Numbered from the stretch's first letter, positions 29,777-43,325 are shown. The stretch is DNA of 64,000 nucleotides from Brienomyrus brachyistius (GCF_023856365.1 NC_064555.1:16192254-16256253); one strand, 5' to 3'. Program-made: numbers and translations. Notes: a model not told the origin generated them from the sequence alone.

Positions 29777-30825
29777 GGCTATTAGTGGGTTGTTCAGCGG
29801 TGGGTGTCATTTTCATCTTACTTGCATGACATTTTTATATATTTCTCCATGTCTGCTGCTCTAGAAGTAAATCGGTACTTATGCTTACCTGCAGATTTTC
29901 AGTTTTATTCATAATGCTATTTTATTGTCTTTTATTGCATTACAAACATGTAAGCGGTATATTTTGTGATTCGTAAATTCAGCAAAATGGAGGAAGGGAT
30001 GCTGCATTTATTGCATGTTCATGCATGTACTTTACGTGCATGTGTGTCTGAATGTGAACGCAAGCCTCCACTCCTACATGATTTGTGTTGCTGCAACCCT
30101 TGGAAACTAGGAATCCTCTGCTAGATCTGCAAAGGACGGATATCACTACCGCCGGATCAGGAGCACTCTGTCGGTCTGGCTGGATCCGGCTTGGTTCATT
30201 TGAGATTATATGTTCTGCCTGGCTAATAGCTAGAGAATGGATTAGCTTGGATGGGGGCCAGCTCTTGCCATTGCAGGTAGATAAATGTACCCAGCTGTAA
30301 GATTCTGAGAAAAAAAAACAGCTAGTTCCAAATGATCATTTCACAAAGGAAATTGGTGCATTGTTGAAAGATCTGGCATACATTAGCTCTCTTGGTCCAT
30401 AGCAGCCTGGGGAAACAAAGTTGTAAAACTGAATGCTAGTGAATGATAAATGGATAAATTAAAATGGATGCATTAAATATGACTTGAAACCACAAGCATG
30501 CATTTATCCAAGCAATGAAATCTGAGAAAATTAGGATACTTCTCTTACTCATTGAATACTTTCTTTTTAATGTTGAATTTTATCCTAGATAACGGATAAC
30601 CATGGAAACAATCTAATGCGGCTACAAGATGTTTCAACCCATTATTGTTAACATCTCATTAAATGTTTCCTGCACTTCACTGAATGCTAAACTCCCTTCT
30701 GTGAGAAGCCTTGTATCACAGAGGTAGCGGATGACCTCAAATAAATGTCAGAACAAAGGCTTCCACTTTTCTGGAATCTAAATGCTAACAGCTGAAGTCT
30801 CGTAGGACTGCAAAGCTGAGCCACA
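29777..30825. other. Unassigned non-coding stretch
   Basis: Nothing recognised. Confidence 0.5.
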
Positions 30826-31030
30826 AAGTACAAAACAATTTATGTAGCACACACTCTTATCCAAAATGATGTACAACTGAGAGCAGGGTTAGGGTATCCC
30901 TGGAGACACTGGGGGCTAAGGGTCTTGCCCCAGGGCTCGAAAGTAACACCACTCCACCAACTCTGGGATCTGAGCTAGTAACCTTCTAATCACAGACACA
31001 GCATTCTTACCCACGGAACCACACAATCAG
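30826..31030 (-). repeat. SINE-like relic, minus orientation
   Basis: Contains TTATCCAAAATGATGTACAA, GGGGGCTAAGGGTCTTGCCC and, near the end, AGTAACCTTCTAATCACAGA followed by CCACGGAACCACACAA. The last part reads on the minus strand like a degenerate tRNA-type promoter region. Confidence 0.55.
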
Positions 31031-31069
31031 CACCAGACCAGGCAGTACATATGACTTACAATCAGTCCC

Positions 31070-31330
31070 CAGGTTACGAAGGAGATCCCTTCCATAATTT
31101 TGTCTGGAAGATGAATTTATCTGAAAAAAATAATACAGTACATATCAATTATTATAATGGAGTAATAAAAATAACAATTCAGTATGTATCAATTATTATA
31201 ATGGAGTAATAATAAAAAAAAAACAAAGTAGTGTTTGCATTCATTATTACCCATGTTATTTACTTTCTTATTTTTTTTATATAATAGTCTGTTCGTAAGT
31301 ACGAGTTAGTCAGGAGTTCTTAACCTCAGG
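31070..31330. repeat. Decayed foldback element with an internal 42-bp duplication
   Basis: The left end CCCCAGGTTACGAA and right end TTCTTAACCTCAGGG, with TTCGTAAGTACGA just inside, are imperfect inverted repeats. In the AT-rich middle, TATCAATTATTATAATGGAG occurs twice (about 31144 and 31186). Confidence 0.45.
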
Positions 31331-33129
31331 GATATGCAATATGCAGCTGTAATTAGTTGCTTTTATCTAAATGCATTTACAAACCTTTCATGCTACCCAA
31401 GTTTTGAATGAGCACCTAACTTCCATGGATACTGATCATACATGGCATTGAATTTCTCCAGTACTCAGGAAGGACTGCAATATTTGTGTACAAATAGTTG
31501 GATGACACCAGGGCCAAAATAGCACAAATAATAATACACACCCATCCCTCGACCAACTGCTTATCTGTTAAGGGTCCATAGGGTGGTGAAACAACAGTGA
31601 AGTCATGTATTTTTGTTAAAGCATCTGAATGATAGCTAGTATGTATTTGTAGCGTGCTACAGTATTTCATGCATACTTTGTGGTTTATCTCCAATAATTT
31701 ATTATTCCTCCAATAAAGTATACCGGGACATCATCACCCAGGTCTAATCCTCTTTCTACATTGCTTTTTTTTTTTTTTACTTAACCTTCTGCAGACGCTC
31801 TGTTGAAGGCACTTTTTGGTAAATGATGCTCTCTGCTTTTCTGTAATCGTACTGGTTGTGTAATTCCAACTGAAATGCGTTATTGTTCCACCATATAAAA
31901 CATAACATTGCAAGAGATAAGATGCTGCACCCTTTGTTGTACGTTAGACCACCAAAAGATACTTGTATTATAGTAAGAGAACAATTCAGTGTTAGATCTG
32001 CAGGAATCTGCTATTTCTGTCCAGGCCTCTGTGATTCTGTTCTTTTGCATTAAAATAAAATAGTGGCGTGTTGGCTGAGCCAAGTTAAATATGACAAGCG
32101 TATGGCATTACAGCTTGCATAAGTGAGAACAGGCTCCAGGTCGGTCCTGACATAGACACTTGTAAATTACCTGTCGCTTCTGCAGCTACTCTAGCATGCC
32201 GGATACAAGCGGTGAGTCAGCGTGTGCACATATGCACACACACGCAGGTGCACGGATGGCACTTTCTTCCACACTGAGAGGCGTGTGCCTGTTTAAACTT
32301 AGGAGATCAATGGCAGCAGTAGATGTAATTACGATATGGCCAATCCTCTTATGGTGGAGGTAAATGTATGAGAGAAGATAACAGGAGGCAATCTTGTCAA
32401 CCATATGGCTGCCTCTCCTCAGAGTGTGAATGGAATCAGACAGGGGTCTCGGTAGAGTACCCCACACCCAACCAACCTGTCCTCCAAAGTTGTGTTTTTT
32501 TTTTTCTTTCTTTAAGGGTAGAGAGAGACTATTAAGCAGTACTCAGCTATACTCTGATCTATACTCTATACCTGCAATGGCAATCACATTTTATGCAGTC
32601 CTCTGCAAATCTGTGAGACAATATGCATCTTGCATGTGCAATTATAGGTTTTAAGAATGACAGAGGAGTTGGGTACATTAAGCTGATGTGCATAATGTAG
32701 CTCATTGGCTGTCTGTGGTATTTGTTGCTTGGCACGCTGGTGAAGGTTCCAGGTGTGTTTTCAGCGTGGTGAGCAGGCAGAAGTCCGTCGTTATCCTCCG
32801 GATTCCCCTTGGGATATATGATGAGCTGGGGCATCCTTAGGGCTGTTTTAGCGGGACTTCAGCCCCCTGAAATGCTCTTTAGCTCCTCAAACAAATATAC
32901 ACTAATTATTTAAATTAATATCTTGCCATTCATTTCCATTCAAATTATACCTTCTTAAAGGCTCCACTCCGTTTTATCTTATAAATCTTTAGCGACGTTC
33001 CTGTTGACTAGCTGGTACAAGACGTCATCTCTCTAAGCGAACGTGGTATTAGTGACCACGCACCAAAATTTAAAGTTTACTGTATTGTTAAAAGCGATTA
33101 AATCTGTATCACAAGTTATAGGTTCCAGG
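31331..33129. other. Unassigned non-coding stretch
   Basis: T-run near 31767 and a CA-rich patch near 32220-32250; no gene or repeat family recognised. Confidence 0.5.
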
Positions 33130-33298
33130 TAAAGTCCCTCTACCCTTCTTCCAACTTACTACCCAGCATGGGGTCTCAGGGAGCTCCAGAGCCCATCCCA
33201 GTTAGCGAAGGTCATAAGTGTCCAGTCCATCAGAGAGCCACACAGTTACACACTATGGGCAATTTCAAGATACCACTTTAAAAAAAAAAAAAAAAAAG
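33130..33298 (+). repeat. Relic of the CATCC-type repeat ending in poly(A)
   Basis: GGGGTCTCAGGGAGCTCCAG, GCCCATCCCAG, CCAGTCCATCAGAGAGCCAC and ACACTATGGGCAATTTCAAG are damaged versions of blocks in 2233-2590, followed by an 18-A run. Confidence 0.55.
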
Positions 33299-34209
33299 TC
33301 GGGCTTAGATTTCAGTGTCACGACTATCATAGGCACTAGTCATGGTACTACTCGCCAAAGAGTACTGCTCTTATTGGTAGCGACAGTGCAGCAAATGTTG
33401 CAAAACGTTCCTTACTTTCTTACGCTGCACACAGCTTTATTGGCCATGATCTCCATCCTGGAATATTGTTTGCTCTGACCTGCTATGGCACATGGCCACA
33501 GGACACCGTTCCAGGAATTCTGCTTGTCAGTTCCAGGCAGGGGAAACCTTTCAGTGTGTGGTTACTGTATGCATTGTTCTTTTTGGTGCCGTCTTAAGGG
33601 ATCTCAGTGGAAACGATGCATTCAGTGTCCAAACCTGGGTCTCTGCAGCCTGAAAGCATGATTAAAGAATTTAAGTGCCTGATATACAACTGTAATTCAA
33701 AGCTTAAATGGTGCTTCTTACATAGTATTGCAAAAGAAGATTATTATTTCCAATCTAGCAGTCCTAAAGTGTTAGCATAGCATGCACTATGCCTACTGCC
33801 ACACTGAGCCCCATTGAGAAAGGAAGCCTCCTGTGCTGAAATGCCACAGCGCATTCAAAACATACAGGCATCATCCATCTCAATGCAAGTGTACTGACAT
33901 CTCAGTTAGCAGACATGACATGGGTCACTTCATCATGTTGACTGTCACTGTCATCAGCGAGGGTTGCAGAACTTGAGAGCGTGAAGTGACATTGTCAGTT
34001 AGGCTGGTGAAGAATGCCCAGCATCTGCCGTTCCAGGAGAAAGCATCTGCAATTCTGCCCCTCTTCCGGCAGAGGACTGACATAGTGCCTGTGTTTGTGT
34101 AGCTACTTCAGTAGCACGAGATCGCCTTCATAAGCACTTCATCGTCCTAACGCAACGTAGCGGTTAGCCATGCAGGATTAGTTTAACGATATCTATGATG
34201 GCCACATTT
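33299..34209. other. Unassigned non-coding stretch
   Basis: Nothing recognised. Confidence 0.5.
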
Positions 34210-34640
34210 CTAAGCTTCTTACTGGGCAACCAGAGGGCACAAAAGGGCCGCAGAACTGTCACTGAACGCTAAACATCTGAGGCGCAGCACTCCACGCTGA
34301 ACACATTGCGTTACGGTTCTCTTTGTACCCTTACCTACTTCCCAACAGTATAGCACGCCAGCCGTATGGCTGCAGACTGATAAACTCCACATAGCGTGGT
34401 CAGGAATGCTGAACACATCATCGGACCCCAGCAAACGGCCATGGCCAGCATCTACAACAGGCTCCGTAAAGCCGCAAACTACCCCAACCATACACTGATT
34501 GCCCTTCTACCATCTGGTAAATGATAGACACAAGCTACCTAGACTCTAGACAACTACACAAAGACAGTTTCTTTCCCAGTGGAATCCCGCACCTGATCAC
34601 AGAACAGTCACACAACCACAGACATCACTCTTATCTTACA
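34210..34640 (+). pseudogene. Relic of a non-LTR retrotransposon 3' end
   Basis: Parts of the plus strand translate to pieces typical of the C-terminal end of fish LINE ORF2 (Rex1/CR1/L2-like): near 34455-34530 a stretch reading SIYNRLRKAANYPNHTLIAL then LLPSGK, followed by an R/Q-rich frameshifted tail and S-Q-W-N-P. Frameshifts and stops are present. The 5' part of the element is absent. The family assignment is tentative. Confidence 0.5.
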
Positions 34641-37579
34641 AAACCAACAGGCCTCTAATTTAGCTTATTTATTATATTCATACTGAAACCACTATTACCT
34701 CAATGCTGCTAGTCGCCTCTCATTACCCGGGAAGTGCTATATTGTTGAAGCAAAATTTTTTTCAACGTGCAATAATAACAGATAAGTGCAATATTTCAAA
34801 AAAAGCAATTATTGCTGTCATATGCAATATTTCTCCCCTTTACCTCACTCGTTCTGTAATTGTTGTCAATATGCCTTCTTTCCACTGATTCCATAGTGTT
34901 ATTCTTTGTCATAATGTCGTCTTTTTTTAAAATGACTATATTGTCTGTGGAAGGTTAGGTCTTGTTGAATTAGCCCAAAGACAATAAGCACTTTGATCAT
35001 CGGCGGTTGTCTTCCTGTCGGCTTTATTAGCGCACGTGACACGCGGTGAAGGGGACAGAGGCTCCCGCAGACGGGGTGTGATGGGGAGGGAGATGAGATG
35101 ATCCATAGCGCTGGAGCCCAGCTGTGCACCAGCCCAAATCACTGGCCCAGAACAAACAAGATGGTAACCGCTCTCTGTTGGCACCTCGCAGGGTGCCAGG
35201 AGAAGGCGCCACTGCCAAGCGCTCCAAGAAGGTCTCCTGATACATCCTGTCGGCAGGCCAACTTTCCGCATTGCAGGAGTCCAGCTGTGCGAGCAGCTGT
35301 ATGCAAGAGGCGGCTTTCTGCTGCTCTGACCTGCACTCCAGAGCAATTCAATAATCACACAATATATTAATGCTTTCTGTAGCTTAGTGTGTATTGTGTA
35401 TTTAATATAATTTTTGTGAATAATATAACTCTTATATTTTTGCTTCTGATTATTGCTCAGTCTTTTATAGTCTTTTGGTCATATATATGTACAGCAATTG
35501 TGTTTTAAGAGGCATCATCTTATTACCAAGTATTGCTCAGAGAAAATCCTATTGTACAATTCAATCTATTGCACTCTCAAATGGCTGTGCACTTTAGCTA
35601 TGAAAATAAAACCTTCCGCGCCATTGGAGCAGATTTCAGACTCAGTAGAGGGATGTCACAATAGGACAGGCTCTGTGTTTGAGCTGCAGCATAGGCACAC
35701 ACTCATGTGCATCTTGTTTCTGTATTAAGGGGCTCACGTGCAAGACAAAACTGGCAAACTGAGGGTGTGCAGTGCAAGGATGTCACAGGTGTGATACAGT
35801 TTGGGCGTGAAAGATCTGTGCATCTCCGACATAGTTAATTAGACTTCATGCTAGTGAAAAAAAATGGAAAATAAATTCTTGCGGTATGACATTCTAATCT
35901 AACATTATCGTCATACCGCCACATCACGAGCTGAAACAGAGCTGCGACTCGAAGCAGTAGTGAAGTTTGTGAACTGCCGCCAGTGTATAAGCTATTTGTA
36001 GAGTTTTCCAGTCAATGTTTGGACATGAATCAGTTAATTATGAAAATGGCCCATTTCCACATCATTTTTAATAGTCATAACACAAAGTTGGCTGGTGTTG
36101 TCTAATCTAATGACAAACCATCAGCATTATATGAACTGTCAAAAGTATGTTTCAGCGTTCCAAACACACAGGCTGATTTACGCCAGCGATTTCGTCTGAA
36201 TGGCTTTTGCTAATTATCCCTTCCTTTCTGGCACCCCCGGAGCCAAGACTACATTTTGGCTGAGGCTTTATAAAGTGTTTCTTCTCAGGGGGAGTGGTAC
36301 TGATATCCCGGTTAAATGCAGTTTGTAAACTGGTAGAGACCAGTTGCCATTTTGAGCTAGACCGTGAGGTTTTGTATTTGCTTAAATCTTCCATGTTTTG
36401 CATGAGGCTGGTTCCTCCCTACAACCGTTTACAGCAGAAATCAAAATGTCACATGATATGAGGGTTTGCCCAGGCAGTGCATCAGGGAGAAGTCGTCTGT
36501 TAGACTGTTGGGAGTTTTTCTATAAAATCCCACACTTGGCTGGTACAGTTTACTGGAGGTCTCATGTAGGACCCCGTGAGAGGTTATCATACTGGGGCCC
36601 CAGCATAAACCTATTCAGTTTTGTTCCATTTTCCTAGCCCCCCCTCCTGGTTTGGCTCATCTGTTGGGCTTTCATTCAAAATTAGGAAGGTTTTTTTTTA
36701 TTTTTATTTTTTTTTTATTGATTGATTGATTGATGAAAGAGATACTTGTTATTATTGTTTGTTATTAAATACAGTCTTTTTTGCCCTAACCAGACAGATA
36801 TGTTTTGTACAATTTTGCAAAACTGCACTATAAAAAAACAAATGGGGCAGATTACTCAAAAACAAAACAAACCAACAATTACATTCATTACATTCACAGG
36901 GCTTTATAAGATCAAGCTTTTATTTGAGCATTTAAGCTTTTCTTTTATGTTTGACACCTTTCGTTCACCAAGTTACGCAAATTGGGTACTTTTCTATAGT
37001 AACAGTACTTTTCTGTTCACTTACATTTATTGTACTGGAACGGATCATTTGAAAATGAACACGTCTAATTTTGCGTAAAGCATATTCTGCCACAGACCAG
37101 CACATTCAGGTGGGTTACATAAACATATTGGGAAGGAAATCACATATCAAACAGGAAATTTGCATTATACGAATGTCTTTTCCCTATTTACTCATTGCAT
37201 ATTCCCATTTACAATGATCTAGTGTTAGGAGAGCGATACATAATTGCATTGGGCTTTAATAATAATATTCCTCTATTTACACATAAGAGCAAATTCACGT
37301 TTTATGAACATTTTAGCATTACAGCAGAACAGACTGTTCGCTCTTGAGTTTTGAAATGAACGCAACAGAGAGCTTCTTGGAGGGAATTCAGCTTGGCAAA
37401 GGTTCATTTATTTCATCTCCAATGTGAAAAGTCTGGCCTAACTGAATCACAGCAAACAGTGTGTGCCCCCTCAGGTAGAACATGGGGATTGATGCAAAAA
37501 TAATATGTGGCTACCTGTGGTATCTAAATTGCAAAATTACAACACTGGATGTTATTAGGGCAGGGCAAAACTTACAAAT
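34641..37579. other. Unassigned non-coding stretch
   Basis: Contains a T-rich tract at 36690-36717 followed by (ATTG)n at 36718-36735, and a perfect 10-bp inverted repeat at 35881-35919. No gene recognised. Confidence 0.5.
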
Positions 37580-37612
37580 CTTGGCAAAACAAAAAAAGTT
37601 TGTTTTGCCAAG
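37580..37612. repeat. Perfect 14-bp hairpin with 5-nt loop
   Basis: CTTGGCAAAACAAA at 37580-37593 is the exact reverse complement of 37599-37612, with loop AAAAG. Too short for a miRNA precursor; could be the tip of a decayed foldback element. Confidence 0.8.
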
Positions 37613-37844
37613 CAGAGACATACTTTGAAAATATTCTGAGCATTACGTCACCATATAGGTAAAAGGTTGCAACTGGAATGCAGTGCAGCTAGCTGCTTTA
37701 AGGGGGCGAGCACAACCCTCTGCTGCTGCTCCGATGCAGTTTCCCAGGGCATCATATAATCAAGTTCAACAGTGGTTGATGTGCCACAACATACTTTGAA
37801 TGTCATTATCTGTTCAGCTAATTAAAAAGTTCAGCTGTATAAAA

Positions 37845-38105
37845 CACTAGAGGGTTTCCATGTTCTCCCCATGTCGTCGTGGGGTACTCCAGTTTCCCCC
37901 CATAGTCCAAAGACATGCTGAGTCTAATTGGAGTTACTAATTTGCCCATAGGAGTGCATATGTGAGTGGATGGTGTGTGTGTGCCCTGCGATGGGCTGGC
38001 CCCCCATCCTGGGTTGTTCCCTGCCTCTTGCCCATTGATTCCGGGATAGGCTCCGGACCCCCTGCGACCCAGAAGGATAAGCGGTTTGGAAAATGGATGG
38101 AAAAC
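37845..38105 (-). repeat. Dispersed CATCC-type repeat, minus orientation
   Basis: Reverse copy of 2233-2590, less decayed than most: CATGTTCTCCCCATGTCGTC, GTGCCCTGCGATGGGCTGGC, CATCCTGGGTTGTTCCCTGC, GGATAAGCGGTTTGGAAAAT then GGATGG. Confidence 0.9.
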
Positions 38106-38141
38106 ACTCAAGGTCAAAGACAGCAAACAGTCATTTGCACC

Positions 38142-38340
38142 GATAAGTAAAACCTCCACAGTTACCGTTTTGGTCCTCAGTATGTGCAAGCAGGCAGCAG
38201 TAAGTGATTTGCTCTGATAAGTAAAACCTCCACAGTTACCGTTTTGGTCCTCAGTATGTGCAAGCAGGCAGCAGTAAGTGATTTGCTCTGATGAGTAAAA
38301 CCTCCACAGTTACCGTTTTGGTCCTCAGTATGTGCAAGTA
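38142..38340. repeat. 74-bp tandem repeat, about 2.7 units
   Basis: Units start at 38142, 38216 and 38290 with GATAAGTAAAACCTCCACAG (GATGAG in the third) and contain GTTACCGTTTTGGTCCTCAG. Near-identical, so recently duplicated. Sits about 40 bp beyond the CATCC-type repeat. Confidence 0.95.
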
Positions 38341-38345
38341 TGTAA

Positions 38346-41300
38346 CAGTCTCACTGCGGTGTTTGCTCTCATTTGTGCACCTTCCTGGTTTTCATGAATC
38401 ATTCGTCATGAATTTATTTTCTGTATCATAAATTGGAGGAAGGATATATATGAAATATAATAGATATTGTCTTGAAAAATATATTTTTAATACAGGAAAA
38501 CAAGCTTAATTTAACACAAACAGTTGGGGTGCAAAGTACTAGAAGAACAGAAATCTCACTAATTATAGTAGATTCAAGGGCAATAAACATGCTGTAGTTC
38601 AGCATTTCTTAATCCTGGACCTGGGGACGCCTTCTGTATGCAGGTCTTTGTTCCAGCTGAGTCCCCATTTAATTAAGCTTAACTGAGCTCTTGATTGAAT
38701 TTTGACTGCAATTTGGCTTGTCCTTTTCAAAATATTTTGAAGGTGTTTGTTATGATAAACATGATTCAGAATAGTAACCTGTGCTTACATTGGCTTCTTC
38801 AAATGTAGCATATAATTGTGCGATAGCCCTCAACAAAACTTTATGGTCAAGTTTTACATCCTTTTTTTGCAAAAAATAAAATACAATGTATGGTACAGTA
38901 GGTGTGATTTTTTTCTTTTCTAAAAGCTAAGTGAAGCATATGTGGTGATAGTGAACAAAACCTGAGTATGCAGGCTAATCAGGACAGAAATGAAGAAACT
39001 TCAGGTGGTGTTGCTTCATATAGAAATTCCCTTTCTCCTCTCAGTAGGAACGCTGAGAACAGCACCCCCTGGTGGTCCGCCAGGGGGGGGAGGATTTACA
39101 ATGCCCATTGTCAGTTGCCAGAACCCAGATTAGATTTCCAGCACTTCACAAGTTCAGTTCATTTCCATCTGCTGTGTTTACTGGCTGGGCTCATAGAGGG
39201 TTTGACACATTTTGGCAGGCGCCCGAACTTGGACGCAGTGCCGGGAGGCTCCTTCGTTGGGTCAAATTCAGTCCTTGAGAGCTACAGGGAGCTGCCAGCT
39301 AATGCTCAAGATCAGTTCCTTACCCCATTATTGAAGCAATTATTTTGATAACATGTGGCCTCACCTGGCATTTCAGGTGTAAATCAGCTGATAATTGATA
39401 CTGATTATTAAACCAGGAGGGCTGAGGCTGCCATTCCTACTTCCTCATATACGAAAATGTAAAAAAGGCAGCGGTAATTTAAGTAGGAAGTAAATATGCA
39501 AATTAATTAGTGAACTGACCAAAAAGGAGAGAGAACGCATGAAAAGCAGTCAAGTTGTTGGCACTTGAAGAATACTGCGTAAGTCTACAACATGTAAAGA
39601 CATCTTGAATTAATTTTCCCACCATAAAAAGATATCATTCATTTGCCATCCTGTATGAGTTTCCTTTGTTTTCCCAGAATCCGTACATTTTATTTGGTAA
39701 AATTTTGTTTGTCCGTCACCAGCAAGTTAAGTCTTAGGAGCTGAAATCTGTCCATCATAACTACCTGACATTTCATGGTCCATGTCTGAAGAAGATTCCA
39801 CAATGTCTGGTTGAGAAGATGCGGGAACAAGTGAGTCACAGCAACACTCTGTGTTCTTTATGCTGCTACCGCAAGGTCAATAGCTTTTCTCCCCCCATCT
39901 TCTATCTCTCTCTCTCTCTGTCCCTTGATGGTGTAGATGACACTCATTGATAGAATCTGCAATGAGAGAACTTGCTGTCTTCTTTATTTTCTGAGCCTCT
40001 CTGATCTTCAGACCATCCTATCGCAAACCGTACAGCTTGATCATCTGCCAGTGGATGTGAGTTGATGTGACGGAAGCTGCATCTTCGAACTGGGCTAACA
40101 GACATCTGGGAGGGTGTATGTCAACATTGATTCTGGAGCCCTGGCTTTTCCCCAGTTGCTGGAACTGAACCACAGCTGTAACCATGAAGTTCAGCTTGAA
40201 CTATACTTTGGTCATTGAAAAGACTTCTAAACCAAGTCTCCCTGTAAGAAAAATGTCAAGCCCCGTGCTAAAGTGTCAGAGTAGCAGAAATTTCCCCCTA
40301 AAGGAGGCGTGGGCAGTGTATACTTCTTCTGTTGCTGCCGTCCAATTAGCAACTCATGAGTCCCCAGCTTCGAGAGGACAATGGAACACAGGCACGTCCT
40401 GCAGATCAGTGCAAGCACAATTTAGACAATGCGTAATGAGGAAACAAGGAGTGTGGAATGATCTAATGTGTTTGTTGCCTTGACAATTATTGTTTCCGTT
40501 GTTATTTTTGCATGCAGACAATGCTTTTAATTAGCTTTGGGTGCTGGATGTCAGCTCACTTGCTTAATGAAATTCAGACTAACTTCAGTAGCATATTTTT
40601 TTTTATAATCAGCCTTAGAGTGTATAGACTATTATTATTGGTATAGAATGTAAACATTCTGAAATCAGATCTACCAAGAACATGAAGTAAAATTAAGTAA
40701 ACTAAAATCAAAATGTGTACATAAGTATGATATTACTGTGAGCAATTTGACAGTGGAACACTGCCCCTGCTGGAGATCTGGAGAGGTGCTGTGTTGAGCT
40801 TCCTTCGGTGAAAACGCAGCTCTTGGGTTGGAAATATGAGCAGCAGACAGCCCATAATAACTCCCAGCATCAGCAGCAGCCTATCACTACTTGATCAGGC
40901 TATGGTTACGATAACGGAACTTTCATAGCTGATTTTGGGGAGCAGTTTAAATTTCCCATGTCTGATCATGTGAACCATCAAATCCTTTAGATGTCATGGG
41001 TTCATAATTTCAACAGTATAATGAACTAGCTATATTCTGCTTGAAAATATGCATATATATTATTATATAGAATATATAAGAATAATATTTATAGTATGTA
41101 ATAATATAATCATATCACATATACTGTAATTTTCTTGCAGGCTTGAATACTTAAAATAGCCTGAAGACAGCTTCGGCAAACTGACTGTCAAACTTTTCTC
41201 ATTCAATCAGATTGTCCACACCTTACAAATGATCACGAACAGAAGTCATAATTATTTGCAGTCCTTACCAAGTATCCATTATGCTTGACTTTAATGTTTA

Positions 41301-41685
41301 AATTCTTCCTTCCTTCCCCTCTGTCTCTCCTTTCTTTTCACACCTTTTCTGTCACATGGATTTCCTCTAATGACTTTTTGTTTGATATAATTGTTCTGCC
41401 TGCAATGCAGTGTTTTGATTTAACGTCTTTCAATCTTAACTTGTATCTTATGTTTTGTCACACTTTACAATGACCAGCCGACTGAATCGCTCTTATTCCT
41501 TAAGGTTTGCAAAGGTCAAGATGTATGCAATTTGAATAAATTAGACGCAAACTTTTTTAGATGCTTATACTTAAAAAGAGAGACAATATTTAATTCAAAG
41601 ATAAATAACCTTTTACAGACTTAAGCTGCTTCCATCTATTTCCTCATCAAAATGTGACTTTTGGTAACTGTATAGGAATATGTTA
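38346..41685. other. Unassigned non-coding stretch
   Basis: Short CT-rich patch at 39903-39920. A 126-aa frame at 38968-39348 has no recognisable domain. AT-rich block at 41030-41110. Confidence 0.5.
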
Positions 41686-41745
41686 GGGGGGGCTAAAGTT
41701 CTCTCCTGGGGGTGTCACCCCCAAAGACAATTTGCCTTTAGCCCC
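41686..41745. repeat. Nested hairpin with GGGGCTAAAG / CTTTAGCCCC arms
   Basis: Outer arms GGGGCTAAAG (about 41690) and CTTTAGCCCC (about 41736), with an inner TGGGGGTGTCACCCCCA palindrome near 41707-41723. GGCTAAAG recurs once more directly after (about 41749). Confidence 0.7.
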
Positions 41746-43174
41746 GTTGGCTAAAGTAGGTTGACCGAGTCTTTAAGGACCTGCTGGATGTTTTAATATT
41801 ATAAAACTCTTTGGATGTTATGTTCAATCTCCAGTATGTTTCTCATTATTAATAATTTATTTCGCAGTCAGAACCGAGCCCTACTGGACTAATATTCAAA
41901 TGTCTGTTGCTCAATCACTCTGCAAATCTTACTTCAGCAGAAACAAGTAAATCTCTGCTTTAGGTAATATTCAGCTGGGTTATTTCAGCGCTGCATCTCT
42001 CATTCTTCACTGGCACTCCATACTCTGCAGGGCTTTAAGCTGCTACTGCTTCTCTCCTGCACCTTGTATCTGTGACATTTGCACATGCCTTTCCGTTCTC
42101 TCTACCTCCTTCCATCCCCCCACTCAGCAGGGGAGTGAATTTGGTCCTGCTGACCGACCTGGCGGCAGCGTGATCTAGCTAGTTCCAGCAGCCCTCAGCT
42201 TTCAGCTGCTCCATCAGTGGTCATCGGGGCATCTCAGTGGGTCGCAGGTGTGGCGTTTCGGCTCATTAGGCCATGGTACCGTGGAAGCCTTGGCTCGCAA
42301 ATCCCTTACCATCACCCCTCAGTGGAACCAGAAATTGGCACCAGCAACAACCTCATGTTGAAAGGAAAAAAATGGGGACATCCATCATGTCACATCGAAC
42401 CTGTACCTGTAATGCTGTAAAACAGGGCATCTGTGCAACCTCATTCGTTATCACTCCACGAGCTGCTGACCCAACATCTGCAGATGCTCACAAAGACTTT
42501 CTGCTTTTCGAGACATAAGACACATCAAACCATCAAAATCCAGAGTCCAGATGGTCATAATCCAGTCCTGGACTGCCCTGTCAGACTCCGTTATACATGA
42601 TTAGCTTCTCCTCACCTTCTACACATTCTGCAGAAAGCTAAACTGTGTTCAGTGATGTTCCCATGTGCTTCCAGACTTACCTGAGTCTTAAGGTGACCAG
42701 CTGATGTGTATCATAGATGCCTCACTGCAAGATTATTTAATAATGTTGGTTTATTTGATCACAGAAGGAAACAGTCTTGCTACAGATTGTAAGGCTTTAT
42801 CTGTTAATACATCGATTTCAAAATTAAACAACCGTAGAGGAAACGAAAAACAAGGTAATTAATGTATTATTTTCTTTCTCCTTCTTGTCAGAAATTGTCA
42901 GAAATGCAAAAAAAATCAAAAAGAGCGTGTCTGATTGAATTTTCTTCTCTGCCCCCCTGCATGTGTACTCGCACGCAACATCAGCATCCGTTTGGTCCTT
43001 AATGGAACAAAGTCCGGCCGAGAATCAGCATCTCATGCACTGATCGATGGACACTGGATCCTTTTCTGTTGTTGTCCACAAACCTGATAAATGTTAATTA
43101 TCTCCAGTGTACTGCAGGATGAGATCAGCATCACACATCACCAGGCATTATGGTACTTGCTAGTGATGTACAAA
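41746..43174. other. Unassigned non-coding stretch
   Basis: Nothing recognised. Confidence 0.5.
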
Positions 43175-43325
43175 ATGACGTTTCAAGAACCATTGTCTGT
43201 ATTTTCTAACCCCACGAGATGGAGCTCTTGGATCGCTTTGGGGCGTTCTTTGTGTGCTTTTTTTTTAACAGATAGCACCATCTAGTGGGGTTAAAAAATA
43301 CAGCAAATGGTTCATGAAGTGTCAT
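43175..43325. mobile_element. Foldback MITE-like element, 151 bp
   Basis: Left arm 43175-43228 and right arm about 43277-43325 are imperfect reverse complements. ATGACGTTTCAAGAACCATT pairs with AATGGTTCATGAAGTGTCAT; TCTAACCCCACGAGATGG pairs with CCATCTAGTGGGGTTA. No coding capacity. The short central loop includes a T-run. Confidence 0.7.

Noticed and set aside
35881..35919. 10-bp perfect inverted repeat as a functional hairpin
   Set aside because: A 10-bp stem with a 19-nt loop is expected by chance in 64 kb.
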